This document shows, piece by piece, positions 8,160-16,708 of a stretch of DNA of 64,000 bases (within the stretch, counting starts at the first letter, position 1; every line of letters starts with the position of its first letter). The translations under genes were made by a program, and so were the position numbers. The DNA comes from CAZQXD01 sp964597315 (GTDB lineage Bacteria; Pseudomonadota; Gammaproteobacteria; Competibacterales; Competibacteraceae). Where the stretch lies: assembly GCA_964597315.1 (NCBI GenBank), contig CAZQXD010000017.1, forward strand, positions 3,235 to 67,234, read 5' to 3'. The notes beneath the pieces were generated by a model. That model was not told the DNA's origin and ran no database searches. It saw only the letters and a program-made list of their open reading frames with translations.

Positions 8160-9542
8160 TCAACCGTAGACCACCTCGGGCAGCCAGGTCGCCAGCCCCG
8201 GCAGCAAAGCCAGCAGCCCGAGCATGACCAACTGGATGACGATAAACGGCGCCACCCCCCGGTAGATCTGCCCGGTGCTAATGGACTCCGGCGCCACCCC
8301 TCGCAGATAGAACAGGGCGAAGCCGAAAGGCGGGGTCAGGAAACTGGTCTGTAGGTTAATGGCAATCATGATCCCCAGCCACACGGGGTCCAGGTCCATG
8401 GCCAGCAGCACCGGGCCGACAATGGGCACGACCACAAAGGTGATCTCGATAAAGTCCAGCACAAAGCCCAGCAGGAACATCACCAGCATCACTACCAGCA
8501 CTGCCCCGAACACCCCCCCCGGCAGATTGTGAAGGATCTCGTGTACCGCGTCATCGCCCCCGAAACCCCGGAACACCAGGGAGAACACCGAGGCGCCGAC
8601 GAGGATAAAGAACACCATGCAGGTGACCTCGGTGGTGCCGCGCATCACCTCCAGCAAACGCTGGTAGGTGAACTGGCCTCGGGCCGCCGCCAGCACAATG
8701 GCCCCCACAGCCCCCACCGCCGCCGCCTCGGTGGGAGTGGCCAGGCCGCCAATGATGGAGCCTAACACCGCCATGATCAGTAGCAGGGGCGGAATCAGCA
8801 CCTTGACGACCCGGCCCAAGAGTTCGGCCTGGCCAATGGCTGCCCGCTCCTCGGCGGGAATAGCCGGGGACGAGTCCGGCTTCAGCCAAGCCATCAGCAC
8901 CAGATAGGTAATATACAACCCCACCAGCAGCAGCCCTGGGATCAACGCCCCTACGAATAAATCCCCCACCGATACCGTGTCCGGGGAGAAAATCCCCATA
9001 TTGAGCTGGGCCTGCTGATAGGCGGTGCCCAGCACGTCGCCCAGCAATATCAGTACGATGGACGGCGGGATGATCTGGCCCAGGGTGCCCGAGGCACAGA
9101 TGGTGCCACAGGATAAACTGGGGGAATATCCCCGGCGCACCATGGTGGGCAAGGACAGCAGGCCCATGGTCACCACCGTGGCGCCGACGATGCCGGTGCT
9201 GGCGGCCAGCAGCATGCCCACCACGGTCACTGAAATCGCCAACCCACCCCGCAGGGGGCCGAACAGCATGGCCATGGTGTCCAGGAGTTGTTCGGCGATC
9301 CGAGAGCGCTCCAGCATGATGCCCATGAACACGAACAGGGGCACGGCCACCAGAGTTTCGTTGGTCATGGTGCCATACAGGCGGTTGGGCATGGCCTCTA
9401 GAAAAGCCGGGTCGAACAGATCGAAGGCCAGCCCCAAAAAGGCAAAGGCCAAGGCGGTGCCGGACAGGGTCAGGGCCACGGGATAACCCGCCAACAACAC
9501 CAGGCAAATGGTTAGGAACATCGCCAATGCCATCCATTCCAT
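8160..9542 (-). CDS. TRAP transporter large permease subunit (DctM family)
   Basis: Twelve-helix permease of a tripartite ATP-independent periplasmic transporter. The protein is 460 residues and highly hydrophobic, with DctM features such as ASTGIVGATVVTMGLLSLP and GTLGQIIPPSIVLILLG. It seems closest to the group annotated as mannitol/chloroaromatic type, whose substrates are mostly unknown. It lies 3 bp downstream of the small permease. No DctP-type periplasmic binding protein is present anywhere in the window, so the substrate cannot be inferred from context. Confidence 0.93.
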   Translation of the reverse strand: MEWMALAMFLTICLVLLAGYPVALTLSGTALAFAFLGLAFDLFDPAFLEAMPNRLYGTMTNETLVAVPLFVFMGIMLERSRIAEQLLDTMAMLFGPLRGGLAISVTVVGMLLAASTGIVGATVVTMGLLSLPTMVRRGYSPSLSCGTICASGTLGQIIPPSIVLILLGDVLGTAYQQAQLNMGIFSPDTVSVGDLFVGALIPGLLLVGLYITYLVLMAWLKPDSSPAIPAEERAAIGQAELLGRVVKVLIPPLLLIMAVLGSIIGGLATPTEAAAVGAVGAIVLAAARGQFTYQRLLEVMRGTTEVTCMVFFILVGASVFSLVFRGFGGDDAVHEILHNLPGGVFGAVLVVMLVMFLLGFVLDFIEITFVVVPIVGPVLLAMDLDPVWLGIMIAINLQTSFLTPPFGFALFYLRGVAPESISTGQIYRGVAPFIVIQLVMLGLLALLPGLATWLPEVVYG

Positions 9543-9545
9543 AGC

Positions 9546-10112
9546 TCAGACCTCCTCGGTGGTGGGATGGGCGTCGGCCTGACGAGCGGGCGGGGTGTGA
9601 CCGCCGATCACCAGCAAGCTACGCAACAGATCGGCGATGCCCTGGGCGAAAACCAGGGCTGGCATGACGATAATCAGGGTTTTCAGCAGGTACACTCCGG
9701 GTATGCCGCCCGCCTCTCGGGACCCCTCGCGCAGGGACCAGGACACGCTCACATATTCCCAGGCGATATAGAAAAGGAAGCCCATGGTGGGCATGAGCAA
9801 CAGCAAGGTGCCGAATAGGTCCACCCAAGCTTTGGCCCGGGGACTCATCTCCCGGTAAAAAATATCCACCCGCACATGACCATCGTGCTTGAGGGTATAG
9901 GCGGCGGCGCCCAGAAACACCAGGGAGTGCATATACAAAATGGACTCCTGCATGGCGATCCAGCCCATATTGAAGGCATAACGCAACACCACCACAAGAA
10001 ACGTAACCAGAACCATGGCCAGGGTCAGCCAAGCCAGCACCCGTCCGGTCCACTCGCTGAAGCTATCGATGGCGCCGCTGACCCGCGCCAGATTATTCAT
10101 CGTGGGATTCAT
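9546..10112 (-). CDS. TRAP transporter small permease subunit (DctQ family)
   Basis: Four-helix partner of DctM; 188 residues with four hydrophobic segments (for example VLAWLTLAMVLVTFLVVVLRY). The family's conserved hydrophilic KHDGHVRVDIFYREMSPRAK stretch is present. The start is the ATG at 10110-10112; the 41 upstream codons in the same frame lack conserved character. The next gene upstream, thrB, ends about 100 bp away. Confidence 0.92.
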   Translation of the reverse strand: MNPTMNNLARVSGAIDSFSEWTGRVLAWLTLAMVLVTFLVVVLRYAFNMGWIAMQESILYMHSLVFLGAAAYTLKHDGHVRVDIFYREMSPRAKAWVDLFGTLLLLMPTMGFLFYIAWEYVSVSWSLREGSREAGGIPGVYLLKTLIIVMPALVFAQGIADLLRSLLVIGGHTPPARQADAHPTTEEV

Positions 10113-10215
10113 TTGCCGAGACCTTTTTCTTATCGCCAGAGAGGACTTGCAGGGCGGCGCAGCTACAGGCCCGCCTGTGATGGAGTGTAGCTGGCCCTGG
10201 CCCGCTTTGCCGGAC

Positions 10216-11166
10216 TCAGGGCAATAGCTTCGCAAGCTCCCGGTGAGCGTCCACCCGCTGGCGCAAGGCCCGCTCGAAGACCTCCGGGTCTTTGATCTGG
10301 GTGAGTTCCCCAGGCCGGGGGAACAGTTGATCCTGTAGCCGGGACAACCAGAAGCGCAGGCAGCCGGCCCGCAGCATCACCGGCCACAGCGCCCGCTCCG
10401 AACTCAGCAGTGGCCGCCATTCGTGATAGGCGGCCAGCAGGGCCGCAGCCTTCTCGGCCTCCAGGGAACCGTCGGCCCGACCGCACCAGTCGTTCACGGT
10501 CACCGCCACGTCGAACAACAGGGCGTCGTTGCAGGCGTAATAGAAGTCAATGATGCCGGTGAGCGTGTCACCCTCGAACAGGGCGTTGTCATGGAACAGG
10601 TCGGCGTGGATGACCCCGCGGGGCGGGTCGCTGTCCCGGTAGCGATTCTGGAAGGCCAGCTCCTGGCGCAACAGCCGAGCCGGGGACGGCGCCAGCAGCG
10701 GCAGCAGCCGCCGGGCCGTGACCTGCCACCAACGGGGACCCCGGGCGTTGTCCCGATGGCCCGCAAAGGCCCGCCCCTCTACATGCAAATGCCCCAATGC
10801 CTCGCCGATGGCCCGACACTGGGCCAGGCTGGGACTGGGCACACCGCGCCCGCGCAGGCGCCGCACCAGGGCGGTGGGGCGATTTTTGAAGGTGCGCAGG
10901 TAATGGCCGTCCCGGTCCGGCAGAGGGTGGGCGCTGGGGACGCCATGTTCGGCCAGAAAGGCCATCAGGTCCAGATAATAAGGCAGATCCTCGTAGCCGA
11001 TGGACTCGAACAGGGTGAGTACGAAGTCGCCGCCGGTGGTGGTGACGAAGTAATTGGTATTCTCGATCCCCTCGCTGATCCCTCGGTAGTCCACCAGGCT
11101 GCCCACCTGGTATTCCAGCAGCAAGGTTTCCAGTTCCCAGGCTTCAACGCGTGTATAGACCGACAT
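10216..11166 (-). CDS. thrB: Homoserine kinase, APH-fold type
   Basis: Phosphorylates homoserine in threonine synthesis. This is the aminoglycoside-phosphotransferase-fold form found in Pseudomonas and relatives, not the GHMP type of E. coli. The N-terminus SLVDYRGISEGIENTNYFV, the catalytic loop VIHADLFHDNALF and the metal-binding GIIDFYYACND are visible in 316 residues. In Pseudomonas the same three genes (polA, DUF2782, thrB) are neighbours, which supports the call. Confidence 0.94.
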   Translation of the reverse strand: MSVYTRVEAWELETLLLEYQVGSLVDYRGISEGIENTNYFVTTTGGDFVLTLFESIGYEDLPYYLDLMAFLAEHGVPSAHPLPDRDGHYLRTFKNRPTALVRRLRGRGVPSPSLAQCRAIGEALGHLHVEGRAFAGHRDNARGPRWWQVTARRLLPLLAPSPARLLRQELAFQNRYRDSDPPRGVIHADLFHDNALFEGDTLTGIIDFYYACNDALLFDVAVTVNDWCGRADGSLEAEKAAALLAAYHEWRPLLSSERALWPVMLRAGCLRFWLSRLQDQLFPRPGELTQIKDPEVFERALRQRVDAHRELAKLLP

Positions 11167-11187
11167 GGAGTACCAGGCTTAGGGGGT

Positions 11188-11517
11188 TTACCAACTGTAG
11201 ATGACCCAGCCGGGCACCATGATGTTGTCGTGCAGGTCGTTGTAGCGCACATCCAGTTCACCGTCCCCGTCGGTATCGATCAGGTAATAGGCGATGCCCT
11301 TGTCGGGCTGCACCTTGACCATATACAGCCGACCGTTGACGCGGTACTCCTGGAGAATACCCCCTTCCCGGCGGATGATGGTCACCTCCGGCTCCACGAT
11401 CCCCGACGCCCCATCGGGGGCGCCGTCCGGCACCGGTTGCAGTTCGGGGGGGGGCGGCGGCTGTTGCGCCACCGCTGCGGCGCACAGGCACAACAACAGG
11501 ACGGGTAATAAACGCAT
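11188..11517 (-). CDS. DUF2782 periplasmic protein
   Basis: Short secreted protein of 109 residues with a signal peptide (LLPVLLLCLCAAAVA, probable cleavage before QQ), a proline-rich spacer and a C-terminal domain matching DUF2782 (EYRVNGRLYMVKVQP, DGELDVRYN). The function is unknown. The gene sits between thrB and the polA locus in Pseudomonas as well. It is 21 bp upstream of thrB and probably co-transcribed with it. Confidence 0.85.
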   Translation of the reverse strand: MRLLPVLLLCLCAAAVAQQPPPPPELQPVPDGAPDGASGIVEPEVTIIRREGGILQEYRVNGRLYMVKVQPDKGIAYYLIDTDGDGELDVRYNDLHDNIMVPGWVIYSW

Positions 11518-11541
11518 GGGGAATCCTCGGACCTTTTCGGC

Positions 11542-12267
11542 TTAGAGGTCCAGAAGGATTTCCTGTTCCTGAGCCGACGGGGAAAAACCCCGATTTTCAT
11601 AGAAGTTGAAAATAGCATCTACCACGTCCTGGGGTTTGTCCAGGATCTGGAACAGACTCAGGTCGTCGGCATCAATGGCGCCCTGGGTCACCAGGGTGTT
11701 CTTGAACCAGTCGATCAGCCCCTCCCAGAACGGCCCGTGGACCAGAATCACCGGTATTCGCCGGGTTTTGCCGGTCTGGATCAGGGTGAGAATTTCCACC
11801 AGTTCGTCCAGGGTGCCAAAACCCCCGGGCAGCACCACATATGCCGAGGCGTATTTGACGAACATCACCTTGCGGGAAAAAAAATGCCGGAACGTCAGGG
11901 AAATATCCTGATAGGGGTTGCCACTCTGCTCATGGGGAAGCTGGATGTTCAGGCCGATGCTGGGGGACTTGCCATCGAAAGCCCCTTTGTTGGCGGCCTC
12001 CATGATTCCCGGGCCGCCGCCGCTGACCACGGAAAACCCCGCCTCGGACAAGGCCAGGGCGATCTGCTCGGCCAGGGTGTAATAGGGGTGCCCCGGGGGA
12101 GTGCGGGCCGAACCGAAAATACTCACCGAGGGCTTGATCCTGGCCAGGCGCTCGAAGCCCTCCACGAACTCCGCCATGATCTGGAAAATCTTCCAGGACT
12201 CTCGGGTCAGCATGGCGTCGTTGATAGGCGCCAGACCGGGATGGGAATACTTGTCGTCATCGAACAT
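11542..12267 (-). CDS. LOG-family nucleotide phosphoribohydrolase (TIGR00730 type)
   Basis: Family members hydrolyse cytokinin riboside 5'-monophosphates or, in bacteria, other nucleoside monophosphates to base and ribose-5-phosphate. The diagnostic PGGFGTLDE motif (PGGxGTxxE) and the Rossmann-like VSGGGPGIMEAANKGA are present; length 241. It is divergent from polA across a 97-bp gap that must hold both promoters. The family is certain, the substrate not. Confidence 0.9.
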   Translation of the reverse strand: MFDDDKYSHPGLAPINDAMLTRESWKIFQIMAEFVEGFERLARIKPSVSIFGSARTPPGHPYYTLAEQIALALSEAGFSVVSGGGPGIMEAANKGAFDGKSPSIGLNIQLPHEQSGNPYQDISLTFRHFFSRKVMFVKYASAYVVLPGGFGTLDELVEILTLIQTGKTRRIPVILVHGPFWEGLIDWFKNTLVTQGAIDADDLSLFQILDKPQDVVDAIFNFYENRGFSPSAQEQEILLDL

Positions 12268-12364
12268 GGCTGACCTGCTGGACGGTTGCCGGAACGGCGC
12301 CGCCAGGAGGGCAACGCCTATGATAGTGTTAGACCCATAGTACGGAAAACAGGCGCCTTCTCCA

Positions 12365-15079
12365 ATGACAGACCCCCAACCCCTGATCCTGGTCGACGGT
12401 TCAGCTTATCTGTTCCGGGCCTTCCACGCCCTGCCGCCTCTGACCAACAGCTGCGGCGAGTCCACCGGGGCACTGTACGGGGTGGTCAATATGCTGCGCA
12501 AGCTTATCAACGATTATCGGCCCACCCATCTGGCCGTGATCTTCGACGCCCCGGGCAAGACCTTTAGGGACGAGCTGTTCGCCGACTACAAGGCCCACCG
12601 CCCGCCCATGCCCGAGGAACTGGCGGCCCAGATACCGCCCCTGCACGACCTGGTCAGGGCCATGGGGCTACCCCTGCTGATGGTCTCCGGGGTGGAGGCC
12701 GATGATGTCATAGGCACTCTGGCGGCCCAGGCGGCAAAAGCCGGCGCCCAGGTGCTGATCGTCAGCGGCGACAAGGATATGGCGCAACTGGTGAACGACC
12801 GCGTCCGGCTGCTGAACATCCGCAAGGACGAAGTCACGATTACCGACCCGCAAGGGGTAAGGGACAAGTTCGGGGTACCTCCCGAATGCATCATCGACTG
12901 GTTGGCCCTGGTGGGGGACAGTGCCGACAACATCCCCGGAGTGCCCGGGGTCGGTCCCAAGACCGCCGCCAAATGGCTGACCGAATACGGCTCTCTAGAC
13001 GCCCTGCTGGACCAGGCCGAGACGGTCAAGGGCAAGGCCGGGGCCAATCTGCGGGCCAGCCTGGAGCAACTGGCTCTGTCCCGCCAACTGGCCACCATCG
13101 ATACCCAGGTGGCGCTGGATCGCGGTTGGAAAGACCTCACCCCGACGCCCCCCGACCACCAGACCCTGACCGAGTTGTACCACCGCTATGAGTTCAAGTC
13201 CTGGCTTAGGCAACTGGAAGACGCCGGGGACGATCCAGCCCCGGTCCCGCCCGCAGCCCCGGCCCCAGTCCAGAAGGAGTATCAAGTGGTCCTGCAAGCC
13301 GCCGAACTGGACGCCTGGCTGGAGCAACTGACAGGCGCCGAGTTGTTCGCTTTCGACACCGAAACCGACGGTCTGGATTATCTCAGCGCCCGCATCGTTG
13401 GGGTGTCTTTCGCCATAGAGCCAGGCCGGGCCGCTTATGTGCCTCTGGCCCATAACTACCCTGGCGCCCCTGACCAACTGGAGCGGGAGACAGTACTGGC
13501 CCGGCTCAAGCCCCTGCTGGAAGACCCGGCCCGTCCCAAGTTGGGCCAGAACCTCAAGTTCGACCGCCATGTGCTGGCCAGCCACGGCATTAATCTGCGC
13601 AACATCGCCCACGACACCATGCTGGAGTCCTATGTGCTGGACTCGGTGGCCACTCGCCACGATATGGACTCTCTGGCGGGCTTTTATTTGGATTACCGAA
13701 CCATCCGTTTCGAAGAAGTGGCCGGCAAGGGCGCCCGCCAACTCACCTTCAACGAAGTCCCCCTGGAGCAGGCCGGTCCCTACGCCGCCGAGGACGCCGA
13801 CGTGACCCTACGCCTGCACCACGCCCTGTGGCCGCGCCTGAAAGCCGAGCCGACCCTGGCCAGGCTGTATCAAGACATGGAAATCCCCCTGGTGCCGGTG
13901 CTGGGGCGGATGGAACGAACCGGGGTACGGGTGGACGTGGAGCAACTGCGCCAGCAAAGCCATGAGATCGGCCACCGGCTGCTGGAACTGGAGCGGGAGG
14001 CCCATGAACTGGCTGGCCAGCCCTTTAATCTAGGCTCCCCCAAGCAGTTGCAGGACATCCTGTTCCATAAACTGGGGCTGCCGGTCTCCAAAAAAACCCC
14101 CAAGGGCCAGCCCTCCACCGACGAAGGGGTGCTCCAGGAACTGGCGGCGGAGTTTCCCCTGCCCCGGGTGATTCTGGAACATCGAAGCCTGGCCAAGCTT
14201 AAATCCACCTACACGGATAAGCTGGCGGAATTGGTCCACCCCCGCAGCGGTCGGGTCCATACCTCCTATCATCAGGCGGTGGCCAGCACCGGACGGCTGT
14301 CCTCGTCCGATCCCAATCTCCAGAACATCCCGGTGCGCACCGCCGAGGGCCGGCGCATCCGCCAGGCCTTCGTGGCCCGGGACGGCTGTCTGATCCTGGC
14401 CGCCGATTACTCCCAGATCGAATTGCGGATCATGGCCCATTTATCCGGGGACTCGGGGTTGCTGGCCGCTTTCGCGGCGGGGGAGGATATTCACCGGGCC
14501 ACCGCCGCCGAGGTGTTCAACGTGCCCCTGGAACTGGTGGGGCCGGAACAACGCCGCTCCGCCAAAGCCATTAATTTCGGGCTGATCTACGGCATGTCCG
14601 CCTTCGGCCTGGCCCGGCAACTGGGCATTTCCCGTACTGATGCCCAGGCTTACGTGGACCGCTATTTCGAGCGTTACCCAGGGGTGCTGGCGTTTATGGA
14701 GCGAACCCGTCGCCAGGCTCGGGAGCGGGGCTATGTGGAGACGGTCTACGGTCGGCGTCTGTACCTCCGGGAGATCAATGATCGCAACCCCAGCCGCCGC
14801 CAGGGGGCCGAGCGCACTGCCATCAACGCCCCTATGCAGGGTACGGCCGCCGACATCATCAAGCGGGCCATGCTGGCGGTGGACGGTTGGCTGGAACAGG
14901 CGCGCCTGGAGACGAAAATGATCATGCAAGTCCACGACGAACTGGTGCTGGAGGTGTCCAAAACCGAGCTGGATCAGGTTCGGGACGGGGTGCGCCGGGC
15001 CATGGTGGAGGCAGCGGAACTGAACGTGCCCCTGGAGGTAGACATAGGCGTGGGCGCCAACTGGGATGAGGCTCATTAG
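12365..15079 (+). CDS. polA: DNA polymerase I
   Basis: Repair and Okazaki-fragment polymerase of 904 residues with three domains. The 5' nuclease covers about residues 1-290 (LILVDGSAYLFRAFHALPPL, VSGDKDMAQLV). The 3'-5' exonuclease covers about 310-500 and retains the catalytic acidic pair in FDTETDGL, so proofreading should be active. The polymerase domain has AADYSQIELRIMAHLS (motif A), the RRSAKAINFGLIYGMS O-helix and MQVHDELVLEV (motif C). The start is the ATG at 12365, and the product matches E. coli PolI in length and order. Confidence 0.97.
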   Translation: MTDPQPLILVDGSAYLFRAFHALPPLTNSCGESTGALYGVVNMLRKLINDYRPTHLAVIFDAPGKTFRDELFADYKAHRPPMPEELAAQIPPLHDLVRAMGLPLLMVSGVEADDVIGTLAAQAAKAGAQVLIVSGDKDMAQLVNDRVRLLNIRKDEVTITDPQGVRDKFGVPPECIIDWLALVGDSADNIPGVPGVGPKTAAKWLTEYGSLDALLDQAETVKGKAGANLRASLEQLALSRQLATIDTQVALDRGWKDLTPTPPDHQTLTELYHRYEFKSWLRQLEDAGDDPAPVPPAAPAPVQKEYQVVLQAAELDAWLEQLTGAELFAFDTETDGLDYLSARIVGVSFAIEPGRAAYVPLAHNYPGAPDQLERETVLARLKPLLEDPARPKLGQNLKFDRHVLASHGINLRNIAHDTMLESYVLDSVATRHDMDSLAGFYLDYRTIRFEEVAGKGARQLTFNEVPLEQAGPYAAEDADVTLRLHHALWPRLKAEPTLARLYQDMEIPLVPVLGRMERTGVRVDVEQLRQQSHEIGHRLLELEREAHELAGQPFNLGSPKQLQDILFHKLGLPVSKKTPKGQPSTDEGVLQELAAEFPLPRVILEHRSLAKLKSTYTDKLAELVHPRSGRVHTSYHQAVASTGRLSSSDPNLQNIPVRTAEGRRIRQAFVARDGCLILAADYSQIELRIMAHLSGDSGLLAAFAAGEDIHRATAAEVFNVPLELVGPEQRRSAKAINFGLIYGMSAFGLARQLGISRTDAQAYVDRYFERYPGVLAFMERTRRQARERGYVETVYGRRLYLREINDRNPSRRQGAERTAINAPMQGTAADIIKRAMLAVDGWLEQARLETKMIMQVHDELVLEVSKTELDQVRDGVRRAMVEAAELNVPLEVDIGVGANWDEAH

Positions 15080-15108
15080 ACTTATCTTTAATCGGGGAGG
15101 GGGAACCC

Positions 15109-15819
15109 ATGACGGAAGAACTGTTTGTGAACGATGCCTACCTACGAGAGTGCAAGGCCCGGGCGGTGGCCGTGGACGCCACGGGGATTCGCCTGGATCG
15201 GAGCGTGTTCTATGCCACCGGCGGTGGCCAGCCGGGGGATACCGGCCGACTGGTGTTGGGTAACGGCCTGGAAATACCTATCATCGAGACCCGTAGGGAC
15301 AGTTCATCCGGGGAACTGATCCATGTACCCGCACCGGATGCGCCCCAGCTCCAGGTCGGTGAGCCGGTCATGGCTCATATCGACTGGGAGCGCCGCTATG
15401 GACACATGAAAATCCATAGTTGCCTGCATCTGCTATGCGCCCTGATCAAAGCCGAAGTGACCGGCTGCGCTGTCCATGCCGATAAGGGCCGACTGGATTT
15501 CGATCTACCGGAAGCCACCTTGGATAAATCACGTCTGAACGTCGATCTCAACGCCCTGATCCGCGAGGGTCATGGGGTCAGCAGCCGCTGGATCAGCGAC
15601 GAACAATTGCAAGCCCAACCCGAATTGGTGCGCACGATGTCGGTGCTGCCACCCATGGGCCGCGGTCGGGTGCGCTTGGTCGAGGTGGCCGGAGTGGATC
15701 TTCAGCCCTGTGGCGGAACCCACGTGACCAACACGGCTGAAATCGGCGCCGTGGTGGTGCGCAAGATCGAGAAAAAAAGCCGCCACAATCGCCGAGTCAC
15801 CATCGCTCTGGAGGCTTGA
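15109..15819 (+). CDS. Alanyl-tRNA editing protein (AlaX family)
   Basis: Free-standing homologue of the AlaRS editing domain that deacylates mischarged Ser- or Gly-tRNA(Ala). The 236-residue protein has the FYATGGGQPGDTG loop of the AlaRS-like N-terminal part and the zinc ligands HMKIH (HxxxH) and CGGTH (CxxxH). It has the size of AlaX-M proteins. It lies 30 bp after polA with a GGAGGGGGA ribosome-binding site. The gene is followed by the structured element at 15897-16008. Confidence 0.9.
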   Translation: MTEELFVNDAYLRECKARAVAVDATGIRLDRSVFYATGGGQPGDTGRLVLGNGLEIPIIETRRDSSSGELIHVPAPDAPQLQVGEPVMAHIDWERRYGHMKIHSCLHLLCALIKAEVTGCAVHADKGRLDFDLPEATLDKSRLNVDLNALIREGHGVSSRWISDEQLQAQPELVRTMSVLPPMGRGRVRLVEVAGVDLQPCGGTHVTNTAEIGAVVVRKIEKKSRHNRRVTIALEA

Positions 15820-15896
15820 GGGGTTCAGGGGCTGGGCATGGCGTTTATTTATAGCCGCCGCAACTGAACTTTTTCGATACCCGCCGATCATAGTTT

Positions 15897-16008
15897 GCAA
15901 GCGTTATTCAGCGCTTGCCCGCTTCCCTCCCTGAGCGGGCTCAGGTCCGGTATCCCCAAAGCCGGACCCTATTGGCCCCGGTTTCCCCCCCTTAACCGGG
16001 GCTTTTTT
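15897..16008 (+). ncRNA. Candidate small RNA: four tandem hairpins with C-rich loops
   Basis: The 307 bp between the alaX-like gene and hslV hold four consecutive stem-loops on the plus strand. Stems: 15897-15903/15912-15918; 15918-15923/15934-15939; 15944-15950/15962-15968; 15975-15983/15994-16002. Six T follow the last. Loops 2 to 4 are pyrimidine-rich (TCCCTCCCTG, TATCCCCAAAG, a C7 run), resembling the anti-Shine-Dalgarno loops of some bacterial sRNAs. No convincing promoter is visible, so it may be cut from the alaX 3' end. Read on the minus strand the loops carry GGA motifs, but no terminator follows there. Structure is seen; function is inference. Confidence 0.45.
15975..16008 (+). terminator. 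Rho-independent terminator before hslV
   Basis: A 9-bp perfect stem (GCCCCGGTT / AACCGGGGC) with a 10-nt C-rich loop, followed by six T. It should end polA-alaX transcription, or the candidate small RNA, about 120 bp before hslV. Confidence 0.85.
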
Positions 16009-16126
16009 ATGGGTGATTACCGAACCCGTCCAACAACGCGCTTTCTGCGGCCTTGAAATCCGCCCCCATCGCCAGCATCTACACTGGAATCAATATCCCT
16101 CCCCGACTCAGAGGCTGTGCATCACC

Positions 16127-16669
16127 ATGGAACAATTCCGAGGCACCACCATTCTCTGCGTACGCCGCGGCGCTCATGTGGTCATCGGCGGCGACGGCCA
16201 GGTGTCCCTGGGCAATACCGTCATGAAAGGTAATGCCCGCAAAGTGCGGCGCTTATATCAGAACAAAGTGATCGCCGGCTTTGCCGGGGGCACCGCCGAC
16301 GCTTTCACTCTGTTCGAGCGCTTCGAAGGCAAGCTGGAGAAGCACGGCGGCAACCTGACCCGCGCTGCCGTGGAGCTGGCCAAGGACTGGCGCACCGACC
16401 GCATGCTGCGCCGCTTAGAAGCCCTGTTGATTGTGGCCGATCCTGGCGTCACTTTGATTATTTCCGGCAACGGCGACGTGATTGAGCCGGAGCATGATCT
16501 GGCGGCCATCGGCTCTGGAGGCGCCTTCGCCCAAGCTGCGGCCCGGGCGCTGTTGGAGAATACCGAACTGGAAGCCCAAATGATCGTCGAGAAAGCCATG
16601 GCTATCACCGCCGATATCTGTATCTATACCAATCACGCCTTGACCCTCGAAGCCCTGGAAACGGCTTGA
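16127..16669 (+). CDS. hslV: ATP-dependent protease peptidase subunit HslV
   Basis: Proteasome-like threonine peptidase that forms a double hexamer capped by HslU. The start is the ATG at 16127 (180 residues). The catalytic N-terminal Thr is in TTILCVRRG; six residues (MEQFRG) precede it, so a short propeptide would have to be removed, unlike E. coli HslV, where only Met is removed. GSGGAFAQAAARAL and the C-terminal ICIYTNH are typical. It begins about 120 bp after the terminator and is separated from hslU by 39 bp. Confidence 0.95.
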   Translation: MEQFRGTTILCVRRGAHVVIGGDGQVSLGNTVMKGNARKVRRLYQNKVIAGFAGGTADAFTLFERFEGKLEKHGGNLTRAAVELAKDWRTDRMLRRLEALLIVADPGVTLIISGNGDVIEPEHDLAAIGSGGAFAQAAARALLENTELEAQMIVEKAMAITADICIYTNHALTLEALETA

Positions 16670-16708
16670 TTTCCCAACCCCTCGTGGCACTGTAACCGGT
16701 AACCGCTC

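Noticed and set aside
10423..11508. 361-codon plus-strand frame over thrB and DUF2782
   Set aside because: High-GC antisense frame with no protein-like motif; both minus-strand genes are well supported.
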